Origin: Paramecium octaurelia
Lineage: Eukaryota > Ciliophora > Oligohymenophorea > Peniculida > Parameciidae
DNA length: 64,000 nucleotides
Assembly: GCA_905182995.1 (NCBI GenBank)
Contig: CAJJDP010000058.1
Location: forward strand, 442,621-506,620
Direction of reading: 5' to 3'
Shown here in pieces: positions 1-11,546 of this stretch; positions within the stretch are counted from its first letter, which is position 1; each line of letters starts with the position of its first letter. The translations under genes were made by a program, and so were the position numbers. The notes beneath the pieces are model-generated. The model was not told the origin of the DNA. It did not search any database and saw nothing but the letters and a program-made list of their open reading frames with translations.

Positions 1-608
1 AGAATTCCTAATAATCACTTTTTGGAACCATGTCAATGACTGCCTCCAATAATCCATTTGGCAATACTCCTCCAGGTCTCCAATATTAATTGGCTCCGAC
101 CTCATTTCCAGTTGGCATTCTAACACCAAACTTCTCAGGGAAAGGAACGTCAATTCTGCTCAGTCTTCTGTTTTGCCATCCTCCTGGAGTGACTCCAAGA
201 TTTCTTTCCACAATTGATAAATTGCCATCTGCTGTTTTAAGGAGTTAATCCATTTAGGATTTAGGTATCACAAATATACCATTTTTATTTCCCACAAATT
301 CTCTGCCATTGTTATCCAACCAAGCTGTCGTGATGATAAATGATGCCCCGTATCTAAAGTACTTCAAATGTTAGTCGATATATTCTTAATTCATATACTC
401 TTATGGTTAAGGTCTATTTCCCTTAGGTTTGGCAACAACTAGTTCTTGAGTCCATCCAGAATGATAAATCAGAGAAATTTTCTCTTTTTTTCTTGGTGGG
501 TCCTTTGGATCGACTTCGTAGCAAGAGTCCTTTTTAGATTTATCCCAAAAATACTTATTGCGTATTTGCCACTATAAGAGTGACAATCAAGAGCCATAGT
601 ACTTTCAT
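1..608 (-). CDS. Secreted protein of unknown function, 3' end beyond window
   Basis: The chosen ATG (608) opens a typical signal peptide (MKVLWLLIVTLIVANTQ). A 25-nt GT..AG intron at 530-554 then joins it to an open frame that runs off the left edge, giving about 194 residues. The mature part starts with a lone Cys in DSCYEVDPKDPP. Its C-terminal half has a globular, conserved look, with RIDVPFP, RMPTGNEVGAN and YWRPGG. I do not recognise a named family with certainty. The last block reminds me of C-terminal domains in bacterial polymorphic-toxin-like proteins, but that is an impression only. Without the intron the signal peptide and the body are in different frames, so the intron decides the model. 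Confidence 0.7.
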
Positions 609-1207
609 ATGTAAAACGAATAATTATAAAATATATTATCCTCAATTTTATTATGAACATTAACTTCCAAGCATATGTTACTATTGTTATTTTGTTATTT
701 TCCACATCAATTCAAAGGTAAACCCCATTTATCCAGTTTGACTAAAGAGTGAAGAATGACTAATTAAGTAAATCTCTTAGCCTAATTTTCTAATTGGAAT
801 TAGAATTGTGGATTTAATTCTAAGTTGATAATTAAATTCTTCTATATTGCATCTAATTTTGTGTTGACTCTGTGATGGTTTTGCAAAATAAATTAATCCA
901 CCAAGATCAGCGAATATTTATACTAAAATTTGTTTTATCCATTACTTTTGGCTGAGAAGATTATTTTTAAATTAATTCAATCTTTGTCTCCCATGATTCA
1001 AAAGGCCAATAGTTCTTCATCTCCCAATAATTTGAGTTATTTTGATGGTTGAAACAACTACATTGTATGAGGTAATTAATAACGAAAATAAGCGTTGATT
1101 AACTAAATGTGGAATCAATGTATAGTGTTGTGTAATTAACAAAATCGATTGCAAATTTTATTACAAAAATACATAAATTGTTAAAGAATTCTTTTTATTA
1201 ATATAAA
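609..1207. other. Intergenic, no gene seen
   Basis: About 600 bp of AT-rich sequence between two divergent genes. TGA codons interrupt all frames at short intervals and I see no RNA gene. It should hold both promoters. Confidence 0.5.
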
Positions 1208-2673
1208 ATGAGCGAACTCTAACTAATTAGTCCGCTCTATTAACAGGGTTCTGTTATGAAAGAGTTGACTATTGCTTCCCTCCAGACTGCGATGAGCTTT
1301 TTGCTGGAATATCTACCCAATACGATATCAATTTATTTGCTAGAATTCAAGGAGGATTCCATAGTAGTAGGGGCATTGGGATTGGGAATTCTTACAACTT
1401 AAGCTTTTGGAATGGGAATTCTTAATGGTCTAGCTACGGGCTTGGAAACCTTAGTATCTCAAGCTTATGGGGCAAATCATTACGAATTGTGTGCAAAGTT
1501 GTATTACAGATCGTTGTTTTTGTGTACATTGTTTATGATTCCGATTGGGCTCTTCTTGATCTTTTCAACCCAAATAATTTCCTTTATCAATAAGTACAAG
1601 TGCTGGTTTACTTTAGCAATACAGAATTAGCAGAAGAAACAGGAAATTTCAATAGATATATGATTTTAGCAGTATACTTAAATGCGATCTTTGTGAACAC
1701 CAAGGTGTTTTTGAATGGTTAAAACATCTACAAATATCAATTCTACACTCAATTAGTGACTTGTAGTCTGTTTGTTGGCATAAGTTACTTTTTCATTGTG
1801 AAACAAGAGTTGGGAATAGTGGGTTGTGCATTAAGTTTGACATGTTTGGATCTGCTGAATAACATAATTTTATTTTCGTTAATTTTCGTAACCAAATGCA
1901 GTTCGACTACTTTATATAAATTTAAATGGAGCTACTTAAAGAATTCAATTAAGTTTTTGAAGGAAGCAATACCTATAGGTTCAATATTATGGTTGGAGTG
2001 GATAAGCTTTGATTTTTATGTGATTTTGGTTAGCTATTTAAACACTTCAACAATTAGTGCTCATGTGCTAATGTCTAATTTTGCAGGATTTTTATATCAA
2101 TTTAGTTATGGCATTTCGATAGCATCGACGACATTTGTGGGAAATGAAATGGGAAGAAAGAAAGTGGATATGGCTAAAAAGTATACCAAGGCAACATTTT
2201 TGATTGATGGAATCTTCCTATTGATAATAGTAGGATTATTCGCAATTTTCGGAAAGAAAGTAGTTAGTTATTTGAGTGAAGATGAAGTAGTTGTTGAAGA
2301 AATCTATAATTCGATGTTTCTTATGGTGGCATTCATCATTTTGGATGGTAAGATTATTTTTTAAATTAAAGGTCTATAAGCGATCATTTCGGGATTAGTA
2401 AGAGCCATTGGAAGAGAAGCCAGTGCTTCCATTACATTCATATTATGCTATTTGGTTTTCGGGGAAATAATCGGATATTTGCTTTGTTATACTGCTGAGA
2501 TTGGACTCAAGGGAGTGTGGATTGGAATTGTGATAGGAGCCTTGGCTTATGATATAATACAATTTTTGAATTTGATACGGAAAGATTGGAATGTGTTGGC
2601 TGAGATCATTCTTGATAAATTAATGCTTTTACATTAACAATAGAATTTTGTACTTTAAGATGATGAAATGTGA
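1208..2673 (+). CDS. MATE-family multidrug/toxin extrusion transporter
   Basis: A 472-residue polytopic membrane protein with about 12 hydrophobic helices, the usual MATE length. These antiporters export organic cations and drugs using H+ or Na+ gradients. The N-terminal half carries the MATE-like segment around GLATGLETLVSQAYGA, and the second half has the parallel stretch FVGNEMGRKK. Introns at 1594-1616 (23 nt) and 2348-2371 (24 nt) restore one frame throughout. The ATG at 1208 gives MSELQLISPLYQQGS before the first helix; a second ATG sits 17 codons later. The gene ends at TGA 2671-2673, only 37 bp before the next ATG on the same strand. The family assignment rests on motif and topology, not alignment. 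Confidence 0.85.
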
Positions 2674-2710
2674 AAAAAATAAATTAAATATTTATATTAA
2701 TATTGATTTC

Positions 2711-4393
2711 ATGAAAACGTTTATAATTTTCACCATAATAGAGATCTTGTGTAAGGCTAGGGAGATGTTTGTGAATAGAAATGAATTAAACACAATTGAT
2801 ACATTCCAAGAATTTGGTGTTATTTTGGATGCCAATATTACAAATCAATCATCAAATGCTCACTTCTGTTAAATAGTCAAACAAAAACTTACTAACTTGA
2901 TGTAGACTGAAATACAATTGGCTCCACTTGTAAATGAAAAGGATTTCAACAAATCCTTTATAAATGGTTCTTTGAAATTAGAAACTAATTATTACTATAT
3001 TGTATCTATGGTTCCATTTCAAAAAGGGGCTGTAATCTTATTTAGTGATGGGCGTCTTACGTATATACAAGAAATCAACGGAAAAATTATCAAAATGGAA
3101 TCAACTGAAAGGATACAAATCGACCCAATTTAGTTAATAGATCCTATTCGCATGTTCTATTTCTCATCAATTTAGAAAATTGCCATTATACTTAAAAAGT
3201 TATTCGTATACGTGTAAGTAAATCAGAACGAAACCAATATATTCGGCAAGTATACGAATTAAACTGATAATAAAACCATAACTACCAATAATATAGAGTT
3301 TGTTGATGAATATTTATTCATATTGGAATAGAAAGAATTCATCATCTATTCTTGTAATTCAGAAGGTTTATAACAAATTTTTAGTAAAAAACTAGAATTG
3401 AATTTTATTGACATGAAAGTTCAGCAATAAAATGACGTTTATCGCATCTTCTTTTTGCATATATTATCTGGTGTAGAAATCTTTGTTTACGACCCTATTT
3501 TATTTTAATTCAAAGAAATCTCATCCAATGATATCATACCAATAAAAGGATTTTAAATTGGATTGTATCATCATATCTTAATGATTGTTGATGAAAATCA
3601 TAATGAATCTATTATTTATGAATTACATTCTTCAAACTCAACTAATAAATGGACTTTGTATAATAAATATCAGTTAAACAACAAAGTTTATGATATCAAG
3701 TTTACAGACAATTATGCAATCTTCCTCGGAAAGAATAGCCATGACATTCTTTATCACTCTCTACCAATCATAGATTATAAAATACACAATCAAATTATCA
3801 TTCCTGGCCTATAATAAATCCATCTCATTGATTAAACAGAACCTCAGAATAAGAAATTCATAGGTATTACAAAGCATACTTATTTCGTTACCAATTTTAG
3901 TATAGCTCATCAAAGGATTGATTGCCAATACTAAGAAGACCCAGGTCCAATTTAATTCTCCTACTATTAAAATTCTACACAATGTGCTAAATTGCCTTAG
4001 TAGTAAGAAGGTCAATTATGCCTTTACATCTCAAATTACACAGTTTATTATAAATATCCTATCCTTACTACAGAACATTACATATACATATCAATAGTTG
4101 GGTTTTTGTTTGCTTTTGTGTGTGCTATTTTAATAGTATTATTCTTAAATGAATATTTTAAATACACAGGACTTATTATAAATAAAAAACAATAGAATAT
4201 TCAAATACAAGGATTCCTTAATACTCCTAATAGTTCGAGTTCCGTTATTAGTTATGTTCCTAGTCCATAAAATGAGAATTCTAGCAATCAACACACATTT
4301 TCATAAAGTCCACTTTCTCCAATAAATTAACTATCCTTAGATCAAAGTAAATTTCAAAATAAAGATGAAGAGTAATAAAGTTTTGGATAATGA
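2711..4393 (+). CDS. Type I single-pass membrane protein with probable beta-propeller ectodomain
   Basis: A 560-residue protein in one uninterrupted frame. It begins with a signal peptide (MKTFIIFTIIEILCKA). An ectodomain of about 450 residues follows, built of short beta-strand-like blocks (AVILFSDGRLTYIQEI, YDIKFTDNYAIFLG), which suggests a beta-propeller. One hydrophobic helix near residues 465-490 (SIVGFLFAFVCAILIVLFL) precedes a Ser/Asn/Gln-rich cytoplasmic tail. I cannot name a family. It could be a ciliate-specific surface protein. The downstream stop is TGA 4391-4393, with many in-frame TAA/TAG read as Gln before it. Confidence 0.75.
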
Positions 4394-4963
4394 AACACTC
4401 ATTAAAATTAAACTATTTATAAATTAATATGTATTTACAGTACTTGATATTTCTTTAATTTCTCATTTTTATTGATATCAATTGATTTCAATTGATCTAA
4501 ATATCCAGAATCCCTCTTGAATATCAATGCCCTATCTCAAACTCAATCCAGTAATTAGATATTAATTAATAAATCAAAACTACCAAATGATTAAATATTA
4601 ACAATATAGATATCCTTAAGGTATTATTTAATAATTAGTGGAGAATATTTATGAACTCATCAAAATACTAAACTTATAAAGGATATTGATATTATCAATT
4701 GTTATTACTTAATTTTGTTTTATAATATAAATTTTTTAGATGAATATTATGAATTCATTAAAGGCCAGGAACAAATCCTTAACTTTTATGAAGTTGACAA
4801 TTATTTAGATTATTTTGATAATTTGGTAAAGTGTTCTTTCAACATCTACCACATAATCAAATATTATATTCAATATTCATTTTTTTATAATTGCTATTCA
4901 TAGATAGTATTAGTAAAAATAATTAATGAGTCTGCATTATTTATTGTACTTTTATAATATATG
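4394..4963. other. Intergenic, with open but unassignable stretches
   Basis: Convergent spacer between the membrane protein (+) and RPS15 (-). On the + strand frames are open from an ATG near 4529 (MPYLKLNPVIRY...) and again around 4715-4905 (LDEYYEFIKGQEQ). These could be two exons of a small gene, but no intron I can place joins them convincingly. The sequence is so AT-rich that TGA-free runs of this length are weak evidence. Confidence 0.3.
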
Positions 4964-5462
4964 TCAATCTGTGTGTTAAGATCCTTTGGTAGCACCAACT
5001 CCTGGCTTTCCGTGTCTGGTTGGCTTATAGGTTAAAGAAAATTCACCCAAATATCTATGATTATAGTTTTGCATTCATTTATACCTGCCGATCATATCAA
5101 ACTTAATTTCAACATTGCTAAATTATCTGCCATTATATACTCCAACAATTGATCCAACCATCTCTGGGACTACGATAGTATTTCTTTAATGAGTCTTGAC
5201 TGGTTTTGGTTTTTCTCCTGGTAAGGTTTCTTTCTTTGATTTACGAATCTAATGATAGTTTGAAACACTTGATTACTTTCTTCATTAAATTTTAGAAGGC
5301 ATGAACTTTTTCACCTTAATTAGAAATTCTTCTTCTTTATCTTGCTCTGAATTACTCAACCAACTTATCCATAGGCAATTTGACAAGCTCTTCAAGTTAT
5401 AATCCTCTGTAGGTAAACTTCTTAACACCTTTGAATTGTTTGTCTTAAGTTTATTCAGCCAT
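4964..5462 (-). CDS. RPS15: 40S ribosomal protein uS19 (RPS15)
   Basis: A 146-residue member of the eukaryotic uS19 family, which lies at the head of the small subunit near the decoding region. Visible family features are [16 protein letters not shown] near the N-terminus, RARQRRRI, the core [15 protein letters not shown], and the C-terminal block [18 protein letters not shown]. Two introns, 5249-5276 (28 nt) and 5055-5084 (30 nt), must be removed to keep the frame. In-frame TAA codons sit where glutamine is tolerated, supporting the ciliate code. The stop is TGA 4964-4966. A second complete copy lies at 6310-6808 inside the assembly repeat. Confidence 0.96.
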
Positions 5463-5801
5463 TATTTGAAAAATGAAAATAAAGATTTTAATCTAATATA
5501 AACATAAAGCATTGTATATTAAATACCAAACCAGAGCCTATTTCAAGATATCCATAACTTTAAATATTCGGAGATATGTTAAGAATGCAAGACGAGTTCT
5601 CAAAAGCGAGCTGCCATAATAGAAGACTTTATAATAAACCAGTTAGTAATTATTTATGCAATAAATTATAATTTGATTATCCCATTGTTATAAAAAATAT
5701 CAATTCAAAATCTCTAATCATACCATTAATAATACTGACCTTTATTTCTTCATTATTTAATGATTAAATATATGACAAATCATTAAATAATAATAATATC
5801 T

Positions 5802-6014
5802 ATGTTAGTATCTCCCTCCAGACGATTAGTCAAGAGAGACACCAAATCTATGAGACCTTCAATGTTTTTGAATGAATTCAACATATCTTCCGTGTCTTAA
5901 TTAATAACAGTAAAAAAAGAGGTCAATGAGAGTTCAACAAGGAGCATAGAAACCTTTGGATCAGTAACCCAAGGGAATGAGATATCAGAAAGTGGGAGCA
6001 CATTATTTCTACCC
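5802..6014 (+). CDS. Basic low-complexity protein, truncated duplicate at assembly gap
   Basis: The first 71 codons of the gene that is complete at 7148-7720. It is cut by the N at 6015 and is almost certainly the same locus. Confidence 0.8.
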
Positions 6015-6309
6015 NAAACTTATAAAGGATATTGATATTATCAATTGTTATTACTTAATTTTGTTTTATAATATAAATTTTTTAGATGAATATTATGAAT
6101 TCATTAAAGGCCAGGAACAAATCCTTAACTTTTATGAAGTTGACAATTATTTAGATTATTTTGATAATTTGGTAAAGTGTTCTTTCAACATCTACCACAT
6201 AATCAAATATTATATTCAATATTCATTTTTTTATAATTGCTATTCATAGATAGTATTAGTAAAAATAATTAATGAGTCTGCATTATTTATTGTACTTTTA
6301 TAATATATG

Positions 6310-6808
6310 TCAATCTGTGTGTTAAGATCCTTTGGTAGCACCAACTCCTGGCTTTCCGTGTCTGGTTGGCTTATAGGTTAAAGAAAATTCACCCAAATAT
6401 CTATGATTATAGTTTTGCATTCATTTATACCTGCCGATCATATCAAACTTAATTTCAACATTGCTAAATTATCTGCCATTATATACTCCAACAATTGATC
6501 CAACCATCTCTGGGACTACGATAGTATTTCTTTAATGAGTCTTGACTGGTTTTGGTTTTTCTCCTGGTAAGGTTTCTTTCTTTGATTTACGAATCTAATG
6601 ATAGTTTGAAACACTTGATTACTTTCTTCATTAAATTTTAGAAGGCATGAACTTTTTCACCTTAATTAGAAATTCTTCTTCTTTATCTTGCTCTGAATTA
6701 CTCAACCAACTTATCCATAGGCAATTTGACAAGCTCTTCAAGTTATAATCCTCTGTAGGTAAACTTCTTAACACCTTTGAATTGTTTGTCTTAAGTTTAT
6801 TCAGCCAT
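6310..6808 (-). CDS. RPS15: uS19 (RPS15), duplicate copy in assembly repeat
   Basis: Identical to 4964-5462 shifted by 1,346 bp, introns included. It is probably the same gene represented by a second contig. Confidence 0.93.
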
Positions 6809-7147
6809 TATTTGAAAAATGAAAATAAAGATTTTAATCTAATATAAACATAAAGCATTGTATATTAAATACCAAACCAGAGCCTATTTCAAGATATCCA
6901 TAACTTTAAATATTCGGAGATATGTTAAGAATGCAAGACGAGTTCTCAAAAGCGAGCTGCCATAATAGAAGACTTTATAATAAACCAGTTAGTAATTATT
7001 TATGCAATAAATTATAATTTGATTATCCCATTGTTATAAAAAATATCAATTCAAAATCTCTAATCATACCATTAATAATACTGACCTTTATTTCTTCATT
7101 ATTTAATGATTAAATATATGACAAATCATTAAATAATAATAATATCT

Positions 7148-7720
7148 ATGTTAGTATCTCCCTCCAGACGATTAGTCAAGAGAGACACCAAATCTATGAG
7201 ACCTTCAATGTTTTTGAATGAATTCAACATATCTTCCGTGTCTTAATTAATAACAGTAAAAAAAGAGGTCAATGAGAGTTCAACAAGGAGCATAGAAACC
7301 TTTGGATCAGTAACCCAAGGGAATGAGATATCAGAAAGTGGGAGCACATTATTTCTACCCTTCGTAGAGGAGAAACCTAGTATTCGATTTATTAAACCAA
7401 CTTCCAACCCAAAACAGTCTTTGAGCAATAGAAAGGTAGTGTTACCTCAATCAGATTCAAATTCTCCTCTCACAAAGTCGGATATCCACTTACCACAAAT
7501 CAATTCTATACCAACTTCTCCAAAAAAGTTTTAAATAACAAACCACAAAAGACATTTGACTAATATTGATGAATAACACAAGAAAGTGGAATTCAGAAAG
7601 TCTATCTAAGTTATTGATTTCGTCAATAACATCATCACTAAAGATGTGATAGATGGAAGCGTTAAACCATTAAAAAAAAAATTGCAAAGATAACAAACCA
7701 AAATGGTAAAGAAGGAATGA
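7148..7720 (+). CDS. Short basic Ser/Lys/Asn-rich protein, unknown
   Basis: A 190-residue protein in one exon, from an ATG 339 bp upstream of which RPS15 starts on the other strand. It has no hydrophobic segment. It is rich in Ser, Lys and short SP/TP motifs (NSPLTKS, IPTSPKKF), with a strongly basic end (KPLKKKLQRQQTKMVKKE). The composition suggests an intrinsically disordered, possibly phosphorylated protein. I recognise no family. It stops at TGA 7718-7720. Confidence 0.65.
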
Positions 7721-8076
7721 GGAAATAGAGTGAGTAATATGATTTTTTTTATCTAATCTATATCGTAGAAATCTGATAATATTTCTTTTTTTTTCTTGAT
7801 TTTAAGTGACACCAGTTAATCAATTTATATCTACATCTCAACATATATTTAAAATAAATATATTTTATTTTTAATTGAAAAATAAAGATCTGATATATTT
7901 AGGATGATGATTGGAGACTAGTAGCTGAATTATAATTTTAAAGTCAATGTACCTTGATTATACACCTATAAAATGGGTACTATGATCGAAATCGAGAAAG
8001 TAATTTAATTATATAATGCAATCTGACTGCATGATATTGAAATTAATTATTCTTAATATTAATTTCATTAATTTAG
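7721..8076. other. Intergenic, no gene seen
   Basis: AT-rich spacer with TGA in every frame. A short open piece starting at ATG 7903 (MMIGDQQLNY) stops quickly and I do not call it. Confidence 0.5.
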
Positions 8077-9527
8077 ATGTCTGCATAAATCTAAGTTTGT
8101 TTAGACACGTTGGCTTTTGATTAAATTGAAGAAATAGTTTTGATTAATGGATAGCCATCAGTCGAGTTAACTGTGTATACACCCTTTAGTTAATACTGTT
8201 TTGAAAGTAATGAATGTGTTTATCTCAAGGTAGCAAGCCAATAAAGGAGTTCTATGAATATGTATAACATATCCAAAAACATTGTTTCGTGTTGCTGAGC
8301 CTAGACAAAGCTTAGATCGATCTCCTTCAAAGTGTGAAGGACAAAGCCAAAACAATCATCGCGATTAATAAACTAATTGGTGAGCTATTATATAGAAGAG
8401 ATCTGATTACTAAATAAAAAGTAAATGATTGTGTTATCTAGAGACCATCAACTTATTAGGTTTGAATCAATAAATTTAAGTATATTCGCAAATCAAAGCT
8501 TTAGTATATCATTTCTTTATACAGATTAGATTCCGAATATAGTCATGGGCTTCAAAATCTCCGATTCTAATCTTACTGTGTCATAAATGATAATAGTCAA
8601 TTAATTTTTGGTTGTAACTTTGGAGAATCAGAGTTAATTGCAAAAGTTTGGCAAAATTTGGAATTTGATTGAACCTGAAATTATGGGTTAAATGATTGTA
8701 TTTGTAATTGGAGAAGCAACTCCATTCCATAGAATCTTTGATAAATTTTATAGTTTCAAACTCTTTTGTGTGTAAAATAGTAATATACTCAATGATTAAT
8801 TTAGTCAATGATAAGTTGGTTGTAGGCACATGTTAAGGATCATTGATTATATACTAAATAACTGAGCATTCAATATAAGAGAAAACAACAATTTAAGTCT
8901 TGACATCTCCCATATACAGAATCCACCAATTTAATGAAGAAATTTATCTTGTCACAGATAGTTAAGTCAAGATATTGGATCGATAGACTTTTGATTTAAT
9001 CGGAGGAGGAAGTCTGAAAAATAGGTTGTAAGCAGCTTGGATTTCATGTCTAAATTTTGATGACAAAGAGAAACTCTTGTTTTTAGGTAATATTAAATAT
9101 ACATCATGTAGGTACTTCATAAGGTTTCATACTTGTTTATAAAAGGACTGAAAAGCTAGAGTTCTTAAATTAAATCAATTTTAATGTCAATACTCCAATC
9201 AAATCAATTCAAATTATGGATAATTATCTTTACCCATGTACTGATAACGGAGTTGCTATTATATAAATGAAATATATGGATAATCAATTCTAATACTAAG
9301 AGAAAACAGCATTTGCAAGTTAGTTAAAATTAGTTGGGTTCATGAGGACCTAGAGTTCTGTATTTGGATTCACTTAATGTGGATTATTAGTATAATGGAA
9401 CCCAGAAAATGGATAAATGAATTAAGCATATAAAATAGATAAAAATTGTTTATTTGGATTATATAAATAGAATTCAATATTTATTGTTACAAGTGAACAA
9501 ATGATTCATATAGTTAATTTTTAATGA
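8077..9527 (+). CDS. WD40-like beta-propeller protein
   Basis: A model of about 438 residues. The C-terminal two thirds show repeating propeller blades: INDNSQLIFGCNFGE, NDKLVVGTCQGSLIIYQI, EEIYLVTDSQVKILDR and NYLYPCTDNGVAIIQM. The N-terminal 100 residues are helical (KAQIDLLQSVKDKAKTI). Introns used are 8230-8249 (20 nt), 8460-8480 (21 nt) and 9087-9111 (25 nt). A frame change near 8646-8713 needs a 68-nt GT..AG removal, unusually long here, so that junction is uncertain. The total then divides by three. The exact role is unknown; such proteins are usually scaffolds. The stop is TGA 9525-9527. Confidence 0.65.
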
Positions 9528-9680
9528 AATCAATTAATTGTGATTTTTTATATTTATTATCAATTTATTTTTTATCCTTTTGATAATTTCATCCAACTCA
9601 ATTTGAGAATGGGGTAAATATTACTAATTATTAAATCCTCTATTTATTATTATAATTAAAAAAAACAATATAACATATAA

Positions 9681-11546
9681 TCAGACATGTATCTTTCGCA
9701 ACTCTACAAATCCAGCTTAATCTTACACAGTTAAGTATTGTTACTTCTCATTTCTTTTTTATAACAAAAATAACTAATTGGTGCTTATTTGCATTGCTTC
9801 TACAGGGCCATACTTTCCATAGTCTAAAAATTCATTTACTATGAACTCAACATATGTTTACTCCTTTCTTGAATCTATATGATGAGCTTAAGTATCGATA
9901 TTCATCACTATGACCTTTGTATTAGGCACTTTATCAAAATATCCTCCAACAATAAAAATCTAGGTTGGATTTACCTAGTATGCAAAACTAAAGCTGGGTA
10001 ATATAAAGTGAGGTTTTTTAAAATTTATAACTTGCCATTCTTTATTTTTCAGCTCTTCAACATAATTTAGAGGCTTGTTATTGATTTCAACTCCCCCATA
10101 TTTGAAAATACTTGAGTTATTATAACAAACCAAGGAACATCCTATTCCTGGCTTCTGGCAATCACTTAATTTAGCCCACTTTTAAGTTTGAATATTGTAA
10201 CAAAAGGTATTAGCAGTCAATGCTTAATCACTATACCCAGAACAAATGTACAGCAGCTAATTATTTTCTCTAATATATACTAATTTATCTACATATAACA
10301 TATCCGAAACCCCATCTGTTCGTATTACTTTAAGGAATTTATGTCACTTCTTTTAATGCTGGTATCTCATCATCTAACTCATAAACTAAGTGACAATTCA
10401 TTCCCCCTATTACAAAAACTCGAAACTATTCAAATATTATAGTCACAGCCTATTCTGAAATCTATTACGATTGAGACAAATCTAGTAGCTCTAAGAAGTA
10501 ATTTTTCATTTTAAACAAATTTGATTATAAAATATTCCTAGTCCAAGGAATTCCATATGCGATAGATCGAGCTTCAGGTACATTCAGTATACAATATTAC
10601 TTACGATAATATTCAAAAGTCTCTGAAAATGTTATTTTTAAGTTGTCCTTTATCAGCTTTTGTGGTTCCTAAATTGATAGCGTTTGACAGAGCTCTTATA
10701 ACTTTATTCTTTTGTGTGGATCCTGTTCCACCATGCTTTCTAAGTAGGATTTATAGGTGTCTCCATATTTCAATTAGATCTCTTTGATACTTTATTTGAT
10801 ATCTTCAAATTTCCTTAATTAGTCTATGCGTTTTAATAAAAAGAGCTATATAAATATAAGTCCTAAGGAATAAACTGCTTGAGAGTAGATGTGAGTAATA
10901 TTTTTATAATCCTTCACTTATTCAGGTGCCTGATATAGTAAGCTTTCCTTTTTTGCTTTTTCTAAGGAATGTTAAGTTAATAAAATTGGAATGCAATTAA
11001 ATTTCATACATGTATCTGAACAAATCAAAATGCAAGACATTGTCACAGGATTAAAAGTAACGACTTATTATTATTGCAAATAATTAATTGACAAGATTAT
11101 TGCCCTAAAGAATACAACAATGTCCTCTTTCAATAATTATATTTTTTTTGACTAATTTAATTAAATAAATTACCTATATGTTCTCCAGATATTAATTTAA
11201 ATTCTATGAATAGGTATCAAACACTAAAATAAACTTGTATAATTTGTTTAAATTTTAATCAATCAACATGTCATATGTCTAGTTAACAATAAATATATAC
11301 CCATTTATCTATGCATAATAATCCATCAGAATTAATGATTTCATATTTGTGTATTTCATCTATGTACTTTAAATGTTCTTTTTCATTCGAGATTAATCTT
11401 TCCAACAGAAACATTTTATTATTTTTCTTTCTATTATATACTTTTATGATTTTCATATTAACATCTTCATCAATAAGTTCTTCCTATTCCAGCCCATCCA
11501 ATACTCTATCAAAAGGAGTAAATTTAGAAATTTTCTTCTTTATCAT
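9681..11546 (-). CDS. Pseudokinase-kelch fusion protein
   Basis: About 592 residues. The first 280 resemble a protein kinase: N-lobe (MFLLERLISNEKEHLKYI), hinge-like ILVFDTYSQNLNQYL, then the APE-type segment YQAPEQ and the F-helix YSLGLIFIQLF, ending in DPHKRIKL. The catalytic loop expected between them reads VTFNPVTMSCILI with no HRD, and the DFG position reads SDTCMKF, so it should be inactive. The C-terminal 250 residues carry kelch blades (RVFVIGGMNCHLVYEL, LLYICSGYSD, IFIVGGYF). Two 22-nt introns are clear. A third, of length 1 mod 3 (a 43-nt candidate), is needed near 10,240-10,300 and is not settled. Kelch domains normally mediate protein contacts, which would suit a scaffold. Confidence 0.7.

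Larger units (their letters stand above)
4670..7360. repeat. Direct repeat 1: 4670-6014 = 6016-7360, N at 6015
   Basis: A 1,345-bp block occurs twice head to tail, separated by one N. The copies look identical by eye. They carry RPS15 and the start of the basic-protein gene. The left copy cuts the basic-protein gene at the N, while the right copy carries it complete. This is what two overlapping contig ends joined without merging would look like. Confidence 0.95.

Noticed and set aside
4715-4903. 62-codon frame repeated at 5977-6249
   Set aside because: The second occurrence is only the assembly duplicate, and the frame alone is too weak to call a gene.
8581-8829. 82-codon minus-strand frame
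   Set aside because: Shadow of the WD-repeat gene on the plus strand.
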